Shown here: positions 10,080 through 20,077 of the stretch, piece after piece
Layout of the letters: each line of letters opens with the position of its first letter
How positions within the stretch are numbered: the stretch's first letter is position 1
Assembly (NCBI GenBank): GCA_902626585.1
Contig: CACOGA010000005.1
Location: 1-64,000, forward strand
Direction: 5' to 3'
DNA: 64,000 bases
Source: an uncultured Bacteroidota bacterium
GTDB lineage: Bacteria; Bacteroidota; Bacteroidia; Flavobacteriales; Flavobacteriaceae
Program-made: the position numbers and the translations under genes
The notes under the pieces: generated by a model
Told to the model about the DNA's origin: nothing
Databases searched by the model: none
Seen by the model: only the letters and a program-made list of their open reading frames with translations

Positions 10080-10883
10080 ATAAAAACTACCGAAAAAGAT
10101 TCTAATTATTCAAAGCTAGAAGTAAAATCTATTTCAGAAATTATTTCAGAAATAAATTTTGAAGATTCTACAGTTGCTAATTCTGTAAAAAAATCACTAC
10201 CTCAAATTAAAAATTTAATCGAAAAGGCTTTTGAATTAGTTAATGCGGGTGGTAGAATTTTCTATATTGGTTCCGGCACCAGTGGCAGACTAGGAATCGT
10301 AGATGCATCCGAATGCTTGCCAACTTTTGGAATAGGAGATAAAATTATAGGAATTATAGCCGGAGGAGACAAAGCCATTAGAGAATCACAAGAATTTGCT
10401 GAGGATTCAACTTCTAGTGCATGGATTGATTTAGAGAAGCATAATATAAGCAGAAAAGATTTAGTTGTTGGAATATCTGCATCAGGCTCTACTCCTTATG
10501 TTATCGGCGGCCTGAAAAAATGCTTGGAAAATCAAATAAATACAGGTTGTATTACTTGTAATAATGAGACACAGCTAAAAACATATTCAAAATTTCCAAT
10601 TGAAGTGATTGTTGGACCTGAATATGTTACAGGAAGCTCTAGAATGAAGGCTGGTACTGCTCAAAAAATGATTCTAAATATGATATCAACATCTGTGATG
10701 ATAAAACTAGGCCGTGTTTTGGACAACAAAATGATTGACATGAAGTTATCGAATAATAAACTCATTGAAAGAGCGGTAAGAATCCTGAAATCAATTTTGA
10801 ATATTGATACTGAAACAGCAAAAAAACTGATTTATAAACATAATAGCATAAGAGATGCTGTAGAAAATTTTAAAAAGGAATAG
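10080..10883 (+). CDS. murQ: N-acetylmuramic acid 6-phosphate etherase; probable ATA start
   Basis: Frame open from ATA 10080: KTTEKDSNYSKLEVKSISEI...AGGRIFYIGSGTSGRLGIVDASECLPTFG...; track ORF (10317, TTG) truncates the sugar-isomerase (SIS) domain. Confidence 0.88.
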   Translation: MKTTEKDSNYSKLEVKSISEIISEINFEDSTVANSVKKSLPQIKNLIEKAFELVNAGGRIFYIGSGTSGRLGIVDASECLPTFGIGDKIIGIIAGGDKAIRESQEFAEDSTSSAWIDLEKHNISRKDLVVGISASGSTPYVIGGLKKCLENQINTGCITCNNETQLKTYSKFPIEVIVGPEYVTGSSRMKAGTAQKMILNMISTSVMIKLGRVLDNKMIDMKLSNNKLIERAVRILKSILNIDTETAKKLIYKHNSIRDAVENFKKE

Positions 10884-11083
10884 TGAACAAGAAAATATCA
10901 AATAATATAAGATTATTAGTTTTCTCATTACTACCGATTTTTGTTGGTCCAATATTGATTCATTTTGGTGCTTTAAAAGAGAAATACTTAATTACTGCTT
11001 TAGGTGTTATAATATGTGTTATTGCTATTATTTTGATATTTATATCGATATTTGGAATAATAAATGAACTATTTAAAAAATGA
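10883..11083 (+). CDS. Small two-TM membrane protein (DUF6095-like)
   Basis: 66 aa, two hydrophobic segments; GTG start overlaps the murQ stop (TAGTG). Confidence 0.65.
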   Translation: MNKKISNNIRLLVFSLLPIFVGPILIHFGALKEKYLITALGVIICVIAIILIFISIFGIINELFKK

Positions 11084-11112
11084 TTCATAATTTTAGAATC
11101 TAATTTTCATTA

Positions 11113-13038
11113 ATGATAAAAATTACCCTCAAAGACGGCTCTGTGAAAGAATTCACCAAAGGAACTACAGCAATATCTATTGCAAAAGATATTAGTGAAG
11201 GGTTGGCCAGAAATGTAATTTCCGCTAGTCTTAATGGCGAAGTTATTGAAACGCATAGTGAAATTAATGTAAATGGAAGAATAGAGTTCTATACCTGGGA
11301 TAATGACGAAGGTAAAAGTGCTTTTTGGCATTCGACAGCGCATGTAATGGCTCAGGCTGTAAGAGAATTATTTAATGGGGTAAAACTAACGATTGGGCCA
11401 GCCATTGATAATGGTTTTTATTATGATGTTGATTTAGGAAAAAATAAAATTTCAGAATCTGATTTTGAAAAAATTGAAACAAGAATTCTTGAAATATGCA
11501 GGGAAAAACATGATTTTAAGCTAAGATCAATTTCAAAAGATAATGCCATCGAATTCTATAAGAATGAAAATAACGAGTATAAAATTGAACTTATTAATAG
11601 TTTGGAAGATGGCCAAATAACATTTTGTGACCATTCGAATTTTTCTGATTTATGTAAAGGTGGTCATATTCCAAATACTTCAATCATAAAAGCTGTAAAA
11701 ATATTAAATATCTCAGGGGCGTTCTGGAAAGGTGATCAAAACAATAAACAACTAACAAGGATTTACGGTATTTCTTTTCCAAAGCAAAAACTCTTAAAAG
11801 AGTATTTGGATAATATTGAGCAAGCAAAACTCAGAGACCATAGAAAAATCGGTAAAAACTTGAAACTTTTTTCATTCTCCAATAAAGTTGGCTTAGGTTT
11901 ACCATTATGGCTTCCAAAAGGTGTTGAACTAAGAGAAAGACTTGAAGGTTTTTTGAAAAAAGCACAAAAAAAGGCTGGATATCAAATGGTTATTACCCCT
12001 CACATCGGAAATAAAGAACTTTATGTTACATCAGGTCATTATGAAAAATATGGTGATGACAGTTTTCAACCTATAAAAACCCCCAAAGAAAATGAAGAGT
12101 TTTATTTAAAGCCGATGAATTGCCCTCATCATTGTGAAATTTATAATTCACAAAGATTCAGCTATAAGGATCTTCCTATCAGATACGCAGAATTTGGTAC
12201 AGTATACAGATATGAGCAAAGTGGAGAACTTCATGGTTTAACAAGGGTCAGAGGATTTACACAAGATGATGCTCATATTTTCTGTACTGAAGATCAACTT
12301 GATAGTGAATTTAAAAATGTCATTGATTTAACCCTTTATGTATTTAAATCTCTGGGGCTGAGTGATTTTAGTGCTCAAATATCCATTAGAGATCCTAAAG
12401 ATATGGGTAAGTATATAGGCGATGTAAGTGCTTGGGAAAAGTCTGAAAAGGCTATTATAGATGCTGCGAAAGACAAAAAACTAGATTATAAGATTGAAGA
12501 AGGTGAGGCGGCATTTTATGGCCCAAAACTAGATTTTATGGTAAAAGATGCATTAGGAAGAAAGTGGCAGCTTGGGACAATTCAAGTTGACTACAATCTG
12601 CCAGAGAGATTCGATTTAACTTATATTGACAAAAATAACGAATCCAAAAGACCGGTTATGATTCATCGTGCTCCTTTTGGAAGCCTTGAAAGATTTGTTG
12701 CTATCTTACTTGAAAATACAGCCGGAAATTTACCATTGTGGCTTACTGCAAATCAATTTATTATTCTTCCAATCAGTGAAAAGCATGAAAAATACTGTGA
12801 AAATGTTTTAAATTTGTTAGAAAATGACGAAATTCGCGGCCTGATTGATAACAGAAGCGAGACAATTGGCAGAAAAATCAGAGATGCTGAAATTGAAAAA
12901 ATCCCTTACATGTTGATAATTGGGGAACAAGAGACAGAAAATAATTCAATATCAGTTAGAAGCCATGGTGGTGAGGATTTTGGAAAAATGAAAGTCAAGG
13001 ATTTTGTTAAAATCATAAAGAAAGAAATAAAAATTTAA
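11113..13038 (+). CDS. thrS: Threonyl-tRNA synthetase
   Basis: TGS domain, FWHSTAHVMAQAV, MNCPHHCEIY, RYAEFGTVYRYEQSGELHGLTRVRGFTQDDAHIFC. Confidence 0.98.
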   Translation: MIKITLKDGSVKEFTKGTTAISIAKDISEGLARNVISASLNGEVIETHSEINVNGRIEFYTWDNDEGKSAFWHSTAHVMAQAVRELFNGVKLTIGPAIDNGFYYDVDLGKNKISESDFEKIETRILEICREKHDFKLRSISKDNAIEFYKNENNEYKIELINSLEDGQITFCDHSNFSDLCKGGHIPNTSIIKAVKILNISGAFWKGDQNNKQLTRIYGISFPKQKLLKEYLDNIEQAKLRDHRKIGKNLKLFSFSNKVGLGLPLWLPKGVELRERLEGFLKKAQKKAGYQMVITPHIGNKELYVTSGHYEKYGDDSFQPIKTPKENEEFYLKPMNCPHHCEIYNSQRFSYKDLPIRYAEFGTVYRYEQSGELHGLTRVRGFTQDDAHIFCTEDQLDSEFKNVIDLTLYVFKSLGLSDFSAQISIRDPKDMGKYIGDVSAWEKSEKAIIDAAKDKKLDYKIEEGEAAFYGPKLDFMVKDALGRKWQLGTIQVDYNLPERFDLTYIDKNNESKRPVMIHRAPFGSLERFVAILLENTAGNLPLWLTANQFIILPISEKHEKYCENVLNLLENDEIRGLIDNRSETIGRKIRDAEIEKIPYMLIIGEQETENNSISVRSHGGEDFGKMKVKDFVKIIKKEIKI

Positions 13039-13059
13039 GTTTAATAAAAACAGTTAATT

Positions 13060-13620
13060 ATAGCAATAAGAAGAACAGGTAGAGGAAGAAGACCTTGGAG
13101 AGTCCAAAAAACTAATCCACATCAAATAAATGCTGAAATAACAGCATCAGAAGTAAGATTAGTTGGTGATAATGTTGACATTGGTATATATCCTACACAA
13201 AAGGCATTAGAGAAATCAAATGAACTTGAATTGGATTTGGTTCAAATTTCCCCAAACGCTGTTCCCCCCGTTTGTAAAATAATGGACTATAAAAAGTTCC
13301 TTTACGAACAGAAAAAAAGAGAAAAACAACTCAAATCTAAAGCCACTAAAGTGGTTGTAAAAGAAATTAGGTTTGGGCCACAAACTGATGAACATGATTA
13401 TGCTTTTAAGAAAAAACATGCTGAAAAATTTTTAAAAGATGGTGCAAAACTTAAAGCTTTTGTTTTTTTTAAAGGAAGATCAATCATTTATAAAGACCAA
13501 GGTGAAATATTATTATTAAAATTGGCTCAAGACCTGGAAGAACTAGGTAAAGTTGAGCAACTTCCAAAATTGGAAAGCAAAAAAATGATAATGATAATGT
13601 CACCAAAAAAAAATAAGTAA
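13060..13620 (+). CDS. infC: Translation initiation factor IF-3; probable ATA (or ATT 13057) start
   Basis: [83 protein letters not shown]; no ATG/GTG/TTG between in-frame TAA 13045 and the conserved N-terminus. Confidence 0.92.
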   Translation: MAIRRTGRGRRPWRVQKTNPHQINAEITASEVRLVGDNVDIGIYPTQKALEKSNELELDLVQISPNAVPPVCKIMDYKKFLYEQKKREKQLKSKATKVVVKEIRFGPQTDEHDYAFKKKHAEKFLKDGAKLKAFVFFKGRSIIYKDQGEILLLKLAQDLEELGKVEQLPKLESKKMIMIMSPKKNK

Positions 13621-13622
13621 TT

Positions 13623-13820
13623 ATGCCAAAAATGAAGACAAAGTCCAGTGCTAAGAAAAGATTTAAAGTAACTGGAACAGGAAAAATTAAAAGAAAGCAT
13701 GCTTTCAAAAACCATATCTTAACTAAAAAATCTAAGAAAAGAAAACTTGCACTTACTCATTCAGGCTTGGTTCATGATAGCGATATGAATAGTGTTAAAC
13801 AACAATTAAGATTAAAATAA
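13623..13820 (+). CDS. rpmI: 50S ribosomal protein L35
   Basis: [42 protein letters not shown]. Confidence 0.97.
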   Translation: MPKMKTKSSAKKRFKVTGTGKIKRKHAFKNHILTKKSKKRKLALTHSGLVHDSDMNSVKQQLRLK

Positions 13821-13893
13821 ATAGGGAATTTATCCCATAAATCTAGGTTAAAAAAGAGTAAAAATTTTACCACCTAATTTAAAATTATAAATT

Positions 13894-14238
13894 ATGCCAA
13901 GATCAGTAAATTCAGTTGCCAAAAGAGCAAGGAGAAAAAAAGTTTTAAAACAAGCCAAAGGTTATTTTGGTCGAAGAAAAAATGTGTGGACAATTGCAAA
14001 AAACGCAGTTGAGAAAGGTCTTCAGTATGCTTACAGAGATAGAAGAACAAAAAAAAGGAACTTTAGAGCCTTATGGATTATGAGAATCAACGCGGCGGCA
14101 AGACTTCATGGACTCACATATTCACAACTCATAAATAAACTTAAGTCAAATAACATTGAGATAAATAGAAAAGTTTTGGCTGATCTAGCTGTTAACAATC
14201 CTGAAGGATTCAAGGCAATTGTTGAAAAAGTCAAATAA
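13894..14238 (+). CDS. rplT: 50S ribosomal protein L20
   Basis: [50 protein letters not shown]. Confidence 0.98.
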   Translation: MPRSVNSVAKRARRKKVLKQAKGYFGRRKNVWTIAKNAVEKGLQYAYRDRRTKKRNFRALWIMRINAAARLHGLTYSQLINKLKSNNIEINRKVLADLAVNNPEGFKAIVEKVK

Positions 14239-14242
14239 AATC

Positions 14243-15757
14243 TTAGAAAGGTAAGTCGCTCTCATCTTTTGACTCATCATTGTTTCCAAGTTCAGATCTA
14301 AAAGTATCATCATTTGCAGCAGCATTCATTTTTGAATGAAATTCATACGGTGAATCATACTGTTCTATATCTTCAAATTTACCCAAAGTTGGAACAAATC
14401 TTAGCCTTATATTGTCTAATCCGCCATTTCTGTGTTTTGAAACTATAAATTCAGCTTCGCCCTCAGTGGATGACCTCTCATTATCATCCCATGTATCAAT
14501 TTTATAATACTCAGGCCTGTAAATAAATGACACAATATCAGCATCCTGCTCAATTGCGCCCGACTCTCTTAGATCTGATAACAAGGGTCGTTTAGAAGTC
14601 CTTCCTTCGACCATTCTTGAAAGCTGTGAAAGAGCAATCACTGGGATATTTAATTCTTTTGCCAAAGCTTTGAGATTTCTAGAAATAGTCGATATTTCCT
14701 GTTCACGATTACCCGTCTTTATGTTTCCACCAGTGGTCATTAACTGTAGATAGTCAACTATTATAAGCTTTACCCCTTTTTGTGATACTAATCTTCGAGC
14801 TTTAGCTCTAAGGTCAAATATTGAAAGTGATGCCGTATCATCAATAAATAATGGAGCTTTTTCCAAATCTTTAACCCTTACATTTAACTGTTCCCATTCA
14901 TGCTTTTCTAGCTTTCCAGTTCTCAATTTATCGGAGTTTAAGCCAGTTTCAGATGAAATTAATCTTGTAATTAACTGTATTGAAGACATTTCAAGCGAGA
15001 AAAAAGCCAAAGGAATTTCCTGATTAATAGCAATATTACTGGCCATTGATAGGGCAAGTGCTGTTTTTCCCATCCCAGGCCTTGCAGCTATTATCACCAG
15101 ATCACTTTCTTGCCATCCAGCTGTAAGCTTATCAATTTTACCGAATCCTGATGGAATTCCACTCAGGCCTTTTTTATTTGAAATGGCTTCAATTTTCGAT
15201 TTTGCTTGAATGACCAAACTTTGAGCTGTTTCTGATGTTTTTTTAATATTTCCCTGTGTAACGTCATATAATTTTGATTCAGCATTATCTAATAAATCAA
15301 AAACATCTTTAGACTCATCATATGAGTCGGTTATTATTTCATTTGAAATTTTAATTAAACTTCTTTGTATAAATTTTTGAAGTATAATCCGTGCATGAAA
15401 TTCAATGTGAGCTGATGAAGAAACTTTTTGTGTTAGAGAAATTAAATAAAAATCACCGCCAATTTTCTCATGATTATTATCCTTTTTTAACTGATTGGAA
15501 ACAGTTAATAGGTCTATAGGTTCACTTTTTTGAAATAAACTAAAAATAGCCTGAAAAATTAATTGATGTATTTCCTTGTAAAAAGCTTCGGCAGTTAGTA
15601 AGTCAATAACTTCATCAACTCCTTTTTTATCAATCATCATTGCACCTAAGACAACCTCTTCTAGGTCTATTGCCTGAGGTGGTAATTTACCTTTCTCAAG
15701 ATTTATAATCGAATTTTTATCTATGTTTAGTCCTTGAAATGATGCTGATTGTTTCAT
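14243..15757 (-). CDS. dnaB: Replicative DNA helicase
   Basis: ARPGMGKTALALSMA, FFSLEMSSIQL, DYLQLM, KALAKELNIPVIALSQLSR. Confidence 0.98.
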   Translation of the reverse strand: MKQSASFQGLNIDKNSIINLEKGKLPPQAIDLEEVVLGAMMIDKKGVDEVIDLLTAEAFYKEIHQLIFQAIFSLFQKSEPIDLLTVSNQLKKDNNHEKIGGDFYLISLTQKVSSSAHIEFHARIILQKFIQRSLIKISNEIITDSYDESKDVFDLLDNAESKLYDVTQGNIKKTSETAQSLVIQAKSKIEAISNKKGLSGIPSGFGKIDKLTAGWQESDLVIIAARPGMGKTALALSMASNIAINQEIPLAFFSLEMSSIQLITRLISSETGLNSDKLRTGKLEKHEWEQLNVRVKDLEKAPLFIDDTASLSIFDLRAKARRLVSQKGVKLIIVDYLQLMTTGGNIKTGNREQEISTISRNLKALAKELNIPVIALSQLSRMVEGRTSKRPLLSDLRESGAIEQDADIVSFIYRPEYYKIDTWDDNERSSTEGEAEFIVSKHRNGGLDNIRLRFVPTLGKFEDIEQYDSPYEFHSKMNAAANDDTFRSELGNNDESKDESDLPF

Positions 15758-15862
15758 ACTGTCTAAAGTAAATAAATAAGGCAGATAATTAATAATTTAA
15801 ATTTTTTAATAATTAACATACATAATGTTAATAAGAGCTTGTAAAATGTTAATAGGGATAAA

Positions 15863-16816
15863 TTATGAGGAATAAACACCCATATTTGAGTATTTTTCCA
15901 TTCTTTTGGCTACCAGTTTTTCTTTTGAAAGATCTTTAAGCTCCAAATAAGATGAAAGAATATTAGATTTAACAGTTTCATATGTCTTTTGCCTATTTCT
16001 ATGCGCACCACCCTCTGGCTCTTTAATAACTTTGTCAACTAAATTCATTTTTTTCATGTCTTTGGCGGTTAACTTAAGAGCTGATGCTGCTACTTCTTTA
16101 TATTCCCAACTTCTCCATAAAATTGATGAGCAGGATTCAGGTGAAATGACTGAATACCATGTGTTTTCTAACATTAAAACCTTATCTCCAACCCCGATTC
16201 CCAAAGCACCACCTGAAGCACCTTCACCAATAATAACAGTAATAATTGGCACAGATAATCTGGTCATTTCTAAAATATTTCTGGCTATTGCTTCACCCTG
16301 TCCTCTTTCTTCTGCCTCTAAGCCTGGATAAGCACCTGGTGTATCGATAAGAGTAACCACAGGAATATTAAACTTTTCAGCCATCTTCATCAATCTAAGT
16401 GCTTTTCTGTATCCCTCAGGATTAGCCATACCAAAATTTCTATATTGCCTTTCCTTTGTGTTATGACCTTTTTGCTGTCCAATAAACATAAAGCTTTGAT
16501 TATCAATTTTTCCTAATCCACCAACCATTGCTTTATCATCTTTAAAATTTCTATCTCCGTGTAGCTCAAGGAAGGTTTCAGAAAGAATATTTTTTATGTA
16601 GTCTAAAGTATATGGTCTATCGGGATGTCTTGAAATTTGAACTTTTTGCCACGGAGTCAAATTATTGTAAATATTTTTAATGGTCCCTTTTAATTTAGAA
16701 CGTATTTTACCAGCAGTTTCAGTAACATCAATTTCAGACTTCTCACCCAACTCTAAGCACTCTTGTAACTGAATATCAAGTTCTTTAATAGGTTCTTCAA
16801 AATCAAGATAGTTCAT
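15863..16816 (-). CDS. accA: Acetyl-CoA carboxylase carboxyltransferase subunit alpha
   Basis: [75 protein letters not shown]. Confidence 0.98.
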   Translation of the reverse strand: MNYLDFEEPIKELDIQLQECLELGEKSEIDVTETAGKIRSKLKGTIKNIYNNLTPWQKVQISRHPDRPYTLDYIKNILSETFLELHGDRNFKDDKAMVGGLGKIDNQSFMFIGQQKGHNTKERQYRNFGMANPEGYRKALRLMKMAEKFNIPVVTLIDTPGAYPGLEAEERGQGEAIARNILEMTRLSVPIITVIIGEGASGGALGIGVGDKVLMLENTWYSVISPESCSSILWRSWEYKEVAASALKLTAKDMKKMNLVDKVIKEPEGGAHRNRQKTYETVKSNILSSYLELKDLSKEKLVAKRMEKYSNMGVYSS

Positions 16817-16849
16817 ATAAAATATTTGATATAAATATAAAAAAAGTTA

Positions 16850-17740
16850 CTATTGATAATCTTTATAATTTATTTTTTTTATGTACATATTAATAATGAC
16901 AGAAAATAAAATTAAAAATAAGCCAATGTAAAATGAAAGACTCATTTTTTCACTATTTCCAAAAAATATAACAGCCATAATTATCCCATATATTGGTTCA
17001 AGATTGTAGGTTAAAACAACTGAATATGGGGAAATAAATTTTAAAAGGAAAACAGAAGCCATAAAAGCATACGCGGTACAAATACTTCCGAGCAAAAAAA
17101 TATAAAAATAATTCAGAGAAAATATATCTCCAATGTAAATTGAGCTTAAATTATTCTCAAAAAATAAAAAGATTGTTATGAATATCATTCCGCTTACAAA
17201 TTCGTAAAATGATATTGAAACAGCACTATCTTCCTTTATCATTAAGCCATTCAATACTGAAAATAAAGAGGCAAATAATGCAGAAAACAACCCCAACACT
17301 ATCCCGTTAAAGTATTCAAACTCAGTCTTGAAAATCAGAAATACTCCACATATAACAACAAGACCCAATAAAACCTCATAAAAGATTATTTTTCTTTTAA
17401 ATACAAATGGCTCAATAAAAGAGGTAAAGAAAGCAGCTGTAGAGAACATAGCTAAAGTAACAGAAATATTAGATTGCTCAATAGCTTCAAAAAATGTAAT
17501 CCAGTGCAAGGCTATTATCAATCCTAAAAAAGAATATTTAGTCAGCCGTTTTAAATTTACAGTAAAGCTTCGTTTTGTAAAAAGCATATAAAACGCCAAT
17601 AAAATAGAACCAATTAACATTCTGTGCCAAACAATCACCTCAGAACTATTTACTATTAATTCACCTAAAATAGCCGTAAAGCCTGCGATAAAAACCAAGA
17701 AATGAAGGTGAATAAAATGCTTTAAATTATTTTTTTGCAT
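16850..17740 (-). CDS. EamA/DMT family permease
   Basis: ~10 hydrophobic segments with DMT-type internal duplication. Confidence 0.85.
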   Translation of the reverse strand: MQKNNLKHFIHLHFLVFIAGFTAILGELIVNSSEVIVWHRMLIGSILLAFYMLFTKRSFTVNLKRLTKYSFLGLIIALHWITFFEAIEQSNISVTLAMFSTAAFFTSFIEPFVFKRKIIFYEVLLGLVVICGVFLIFKTEFEYFNGIVLGLFSALFASLFSVLNGLMIKEDSAVSISFYEFVSGMIFITIFLFFENNLSSIYIGDIFSLNYFYIFLLGSICTAYAFMASVFLLKFISPYSVVLTYNLEPIYGIIMAVIFFGNSEKMSLSFYIGLFLILFSVIINMYIKKINYKDYQ

Positions 17741-18803
17741 TATAAACGAGATATATTGCTAAAAATCCAAATAGAATATTTGGAAGCCATACTGCTAATA
17801 ACGGGGTAAGATCAGATTGTTGTGCTAATACTCCAAAAATTTTATCAAAAAACACATAAACCATTGCAACACAAATTCCGAATGCTAGATTTACTCCTGT
17901 TCCTCCTCTTCTTTTTTCGGCAGCCACAGAAAATCCGATTAAGGTTAAAATAAAAATTGAAAAAGGAATACTCCATTTTTTGTATTTAACAACCAAATAT
18001 CTTTCAATATTAGTTGAACCTCTACTTTTTTCTATTTCAATAAAATTAATTAACTCATCATAGTTTAAAGATTCGGCAACATAGTTCAAAGGAGTCAGGT
18101 CATCAACATTAAAAGAAAAAATTGTATCAAAGGTTCTTCTATTTTCTAAGACATCTATTGAATCTGTTATAGTTCGCTTAGTATAGTTATTTAGTCTAAA
18201 CTTTTCCAAGTCTGGAATATATCTTATACTGGTTGAGCTGATTTTGAAATTTAATTTTTCTCCTTTAAAATTTTCTAAAGTAAAATTAGTTCCAACATTA
18301 TTCTTTTGATTAAACTGTGTTAAAAAAATATACTCACTCTCATTAATTTTTCTGAATATATTTTTGTTGTTTACAGCTTTCCTATTTCCCTTCAAATATT
18401 TGTACGAAAAGTCGTTGTATTTCTTCGTGGATTCAGGAACCACAAACATACCTGTCAGCAAAGATAAAACAGCTATAATCATTGAACCAAGAAGGTATGG
18501 CTGTAAAATTCTTCTTACTGAAACCCCTGAAGAATAAAGGGCAATAATCTCAGAATTTGAAGAAAGTTTTGATGTAAACCAAGTAATAGCTAAAAATAAA
18601 AATAAAGGAAGTAAGCTTGATGAAAAATAAATACTAAAATTATAATAATGATCTAGAATTTCATCTAAAGGAACCTGCTTAGCAAGAAGCTTATCGATAT
18701 TATCAGCCAAGTTTACAACTATTGCAATGGGTATAAACAAAACCTGTATTAATACATATGTTAGTAGAAACTTTTTAAGTATGTATTTATCAATTTTATT
18801 CAA
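17727..18803 (-). CDS. LptF/LptG (YjgP/YjgQ) family permease
   Basis: MNKIDKYILKKFLLTYVLIQVLFIPIAIVVNLADNIDKLL...; C-terminal TM helices with KKWSIPFSIFILTLIGFSVAAEKRRGGTGVNLAFG. Confidence 0.9.
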   Translation of the reverse strand: MNKIDKYILKKFLLTYVLIQVLFIPIAIVVNLADNIDKLLAKQVPLDEILDHYYNFSIYFSSSLLPLFLFLAITWFTSKLSSNSEIIALYSSGVSVRRILQPYLLGSMIIAVLSLLTGMFVVPESTKKYNDFSYKYLKGNRKAVNNKNIFRKINESEYIFLTQFNQKNNVGTNFTLENFKGEKLNFKISSTSIRYIPDLEKFRLNNYTKRTITDSIDVLENRRTFDTIFSFNVDDLTPLNYVAESLNYDELINFIEIEKSRGSTNIERYLVVKYKKWSIPFSIFILTLIGFSVAAEKRRGGTGVNLAFGICVAMVYVFFDKIFGVLAQQSDLTPLLAVWLPNILFGFLAIYLVYNAKK

Positions 18804-19940
18804 CTATAACCTATTTTTTAATTTTTTTATCATTTTATTCTTCCAATTTAAAAAATCTCCTTCAATTATTTTTTTTCTAGCATCTCTCATTAAAGAGCAA
18901 TAGAAACCTAAATTATGAATTGAGGCAATTTGTCTTCCTAGCATTTCATTTACAGAAAACAAGTGTCTTAAATAAGATTTTGAATAGGTTTTATCTACCC
19001 ATGTTGATCCATTATCATCAATTGAAGAATAGTCAAATTCCCACTTTCTATTTTTTATATTAATTATTCCCTCTGAAGTGAATAACATACCATTTCTTCC
19101 GTTTCTTGTTGGCATGACACAATCAAACATGTCTATACCTAAAGCAATATTTTCAAGTAGATTCACAGGAGTCCCAACACCCATTAAATATCTAGGCTTT
19201 GTTTCAGGCAAAATTTCACAAACTACTGATGTCATTTCATACATCTCATCATGAGGTTCTCCCACAGAAAGTCCGCCGATAGCATTTCCAAAACAATCCC
19301 TAGATGAAATATAATCGGCAGAAATTTTTCTAAGGTCCTTGTAAGTGCTTCCTTGTACAATTGGAAAAAACATCTGTTCATAGTTGTATTTTGAAGGACA
19401 ACTATTGAATCTTTTAATACATCTATCCAGCCATCTGTGAGTAAGATTCATAGAATTTTTAGCATAACTATAATCACATGGATATGGTGGACACTCGTCA
19501 AATGCCATAATAATATCTGCACCTATTGATTTTTGAATATCGACGGCTCCTTCTGGCGAAAAAAAGTGCTTACTACCGTCAATATGACTTTTAAATTCAA
19601 CGCCATCTTCTTTTATCTTCCGGTTTGAGGCCAGGGAATAAACCTGGTATCCACCAGAATCAGTTAAAATATTATTTTCCCAATTTATAAACTTATGTAT
19701 ACCACCCGCTTTTTCAATAACCTCGATACCGGGTCTTAAGTATAGATGATATGTGTTTCCTAAAATAATATCCGCTTTTATCTCTTCTTTAAGTTCTTTT
19801 TGATGTAGACCTTTGACTGTTCCTAGTGTTCCAACCGGCATAAAAACTGGTGTATTGATTTCACCATGACTAGTTTTTATTGTACAAACTCTAGCTTTGG
19901 TTAAATTATCCTTATATTCTAATTTAAAGGTGGGAGTCAT
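18804..19940 (-). CDS. tgt: tRNA-guanine transglycosylase
   Basis: TPVFMPVGTLGTVKGL, DIILGNTYHLYLRPG, LTDSGGYQVYSLA, DMFDCVMPTRNGRNG. Confidence 0.98.
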   Translation of the reverse strand: MTPTFKLEYKDNLTKARVCTIKTSHGEINTPVFMPVGTLGTVKGLHQKELKEEIKADIILGNTYHLYLRPGIEVIEKAGGIHKFINWENNILTDSGGYQVYSLASNRKIKEDGVEFKSHIDGSKHFFSPEGAVDIQKSIGADIIMAFDECPPYPCDYSYAKNSMNLTHRWLDRCIKRFNSCPSKYNYEQMFFPIVQGSTYKDLRKISADYISSRDCFGNAIGGLSVGEPHDEMYEMTSVVCEILPETKPRYLMGVGTPVNLLENIALGIDMFDCVMPTRNGRNGMLFTSEGIINIKNRKWEFDYSSIDDNGSTWVDKTYSKSYLRHLFSVNEMLGRQIASIHNLGFYCSLMRDARKKIIEGDFLNWKNKMIKKLKNRL

Positions 19941-20077
19941 ATATTAACAAATATAATTAAGATAGTTGCATAAAATATTCATGTTACTAAAAAAGTATAA
20001 TTGTTAATAAATGCTCATTAAATAATTTTATTAATGAAACACATTAATTTAAATTGCTTTATCCTATAAATAAACGC

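Noticed and set aside
11090-11105. TTAGA-A-TCTAA palindrome before thrS as another iron operator
   Set aside because: Shorter arms and wrong spacing compared with the TTTAGAnT-n-AnTCTAAA sites; easily chance in AT-rich sequence.
19941-20077. Inverted repeat TCATTAA...TTAATGA between tgt and transketolase
   Set aside because: Only 7-bp AT-rich arms with mismatched centre; not distinguishable from background.
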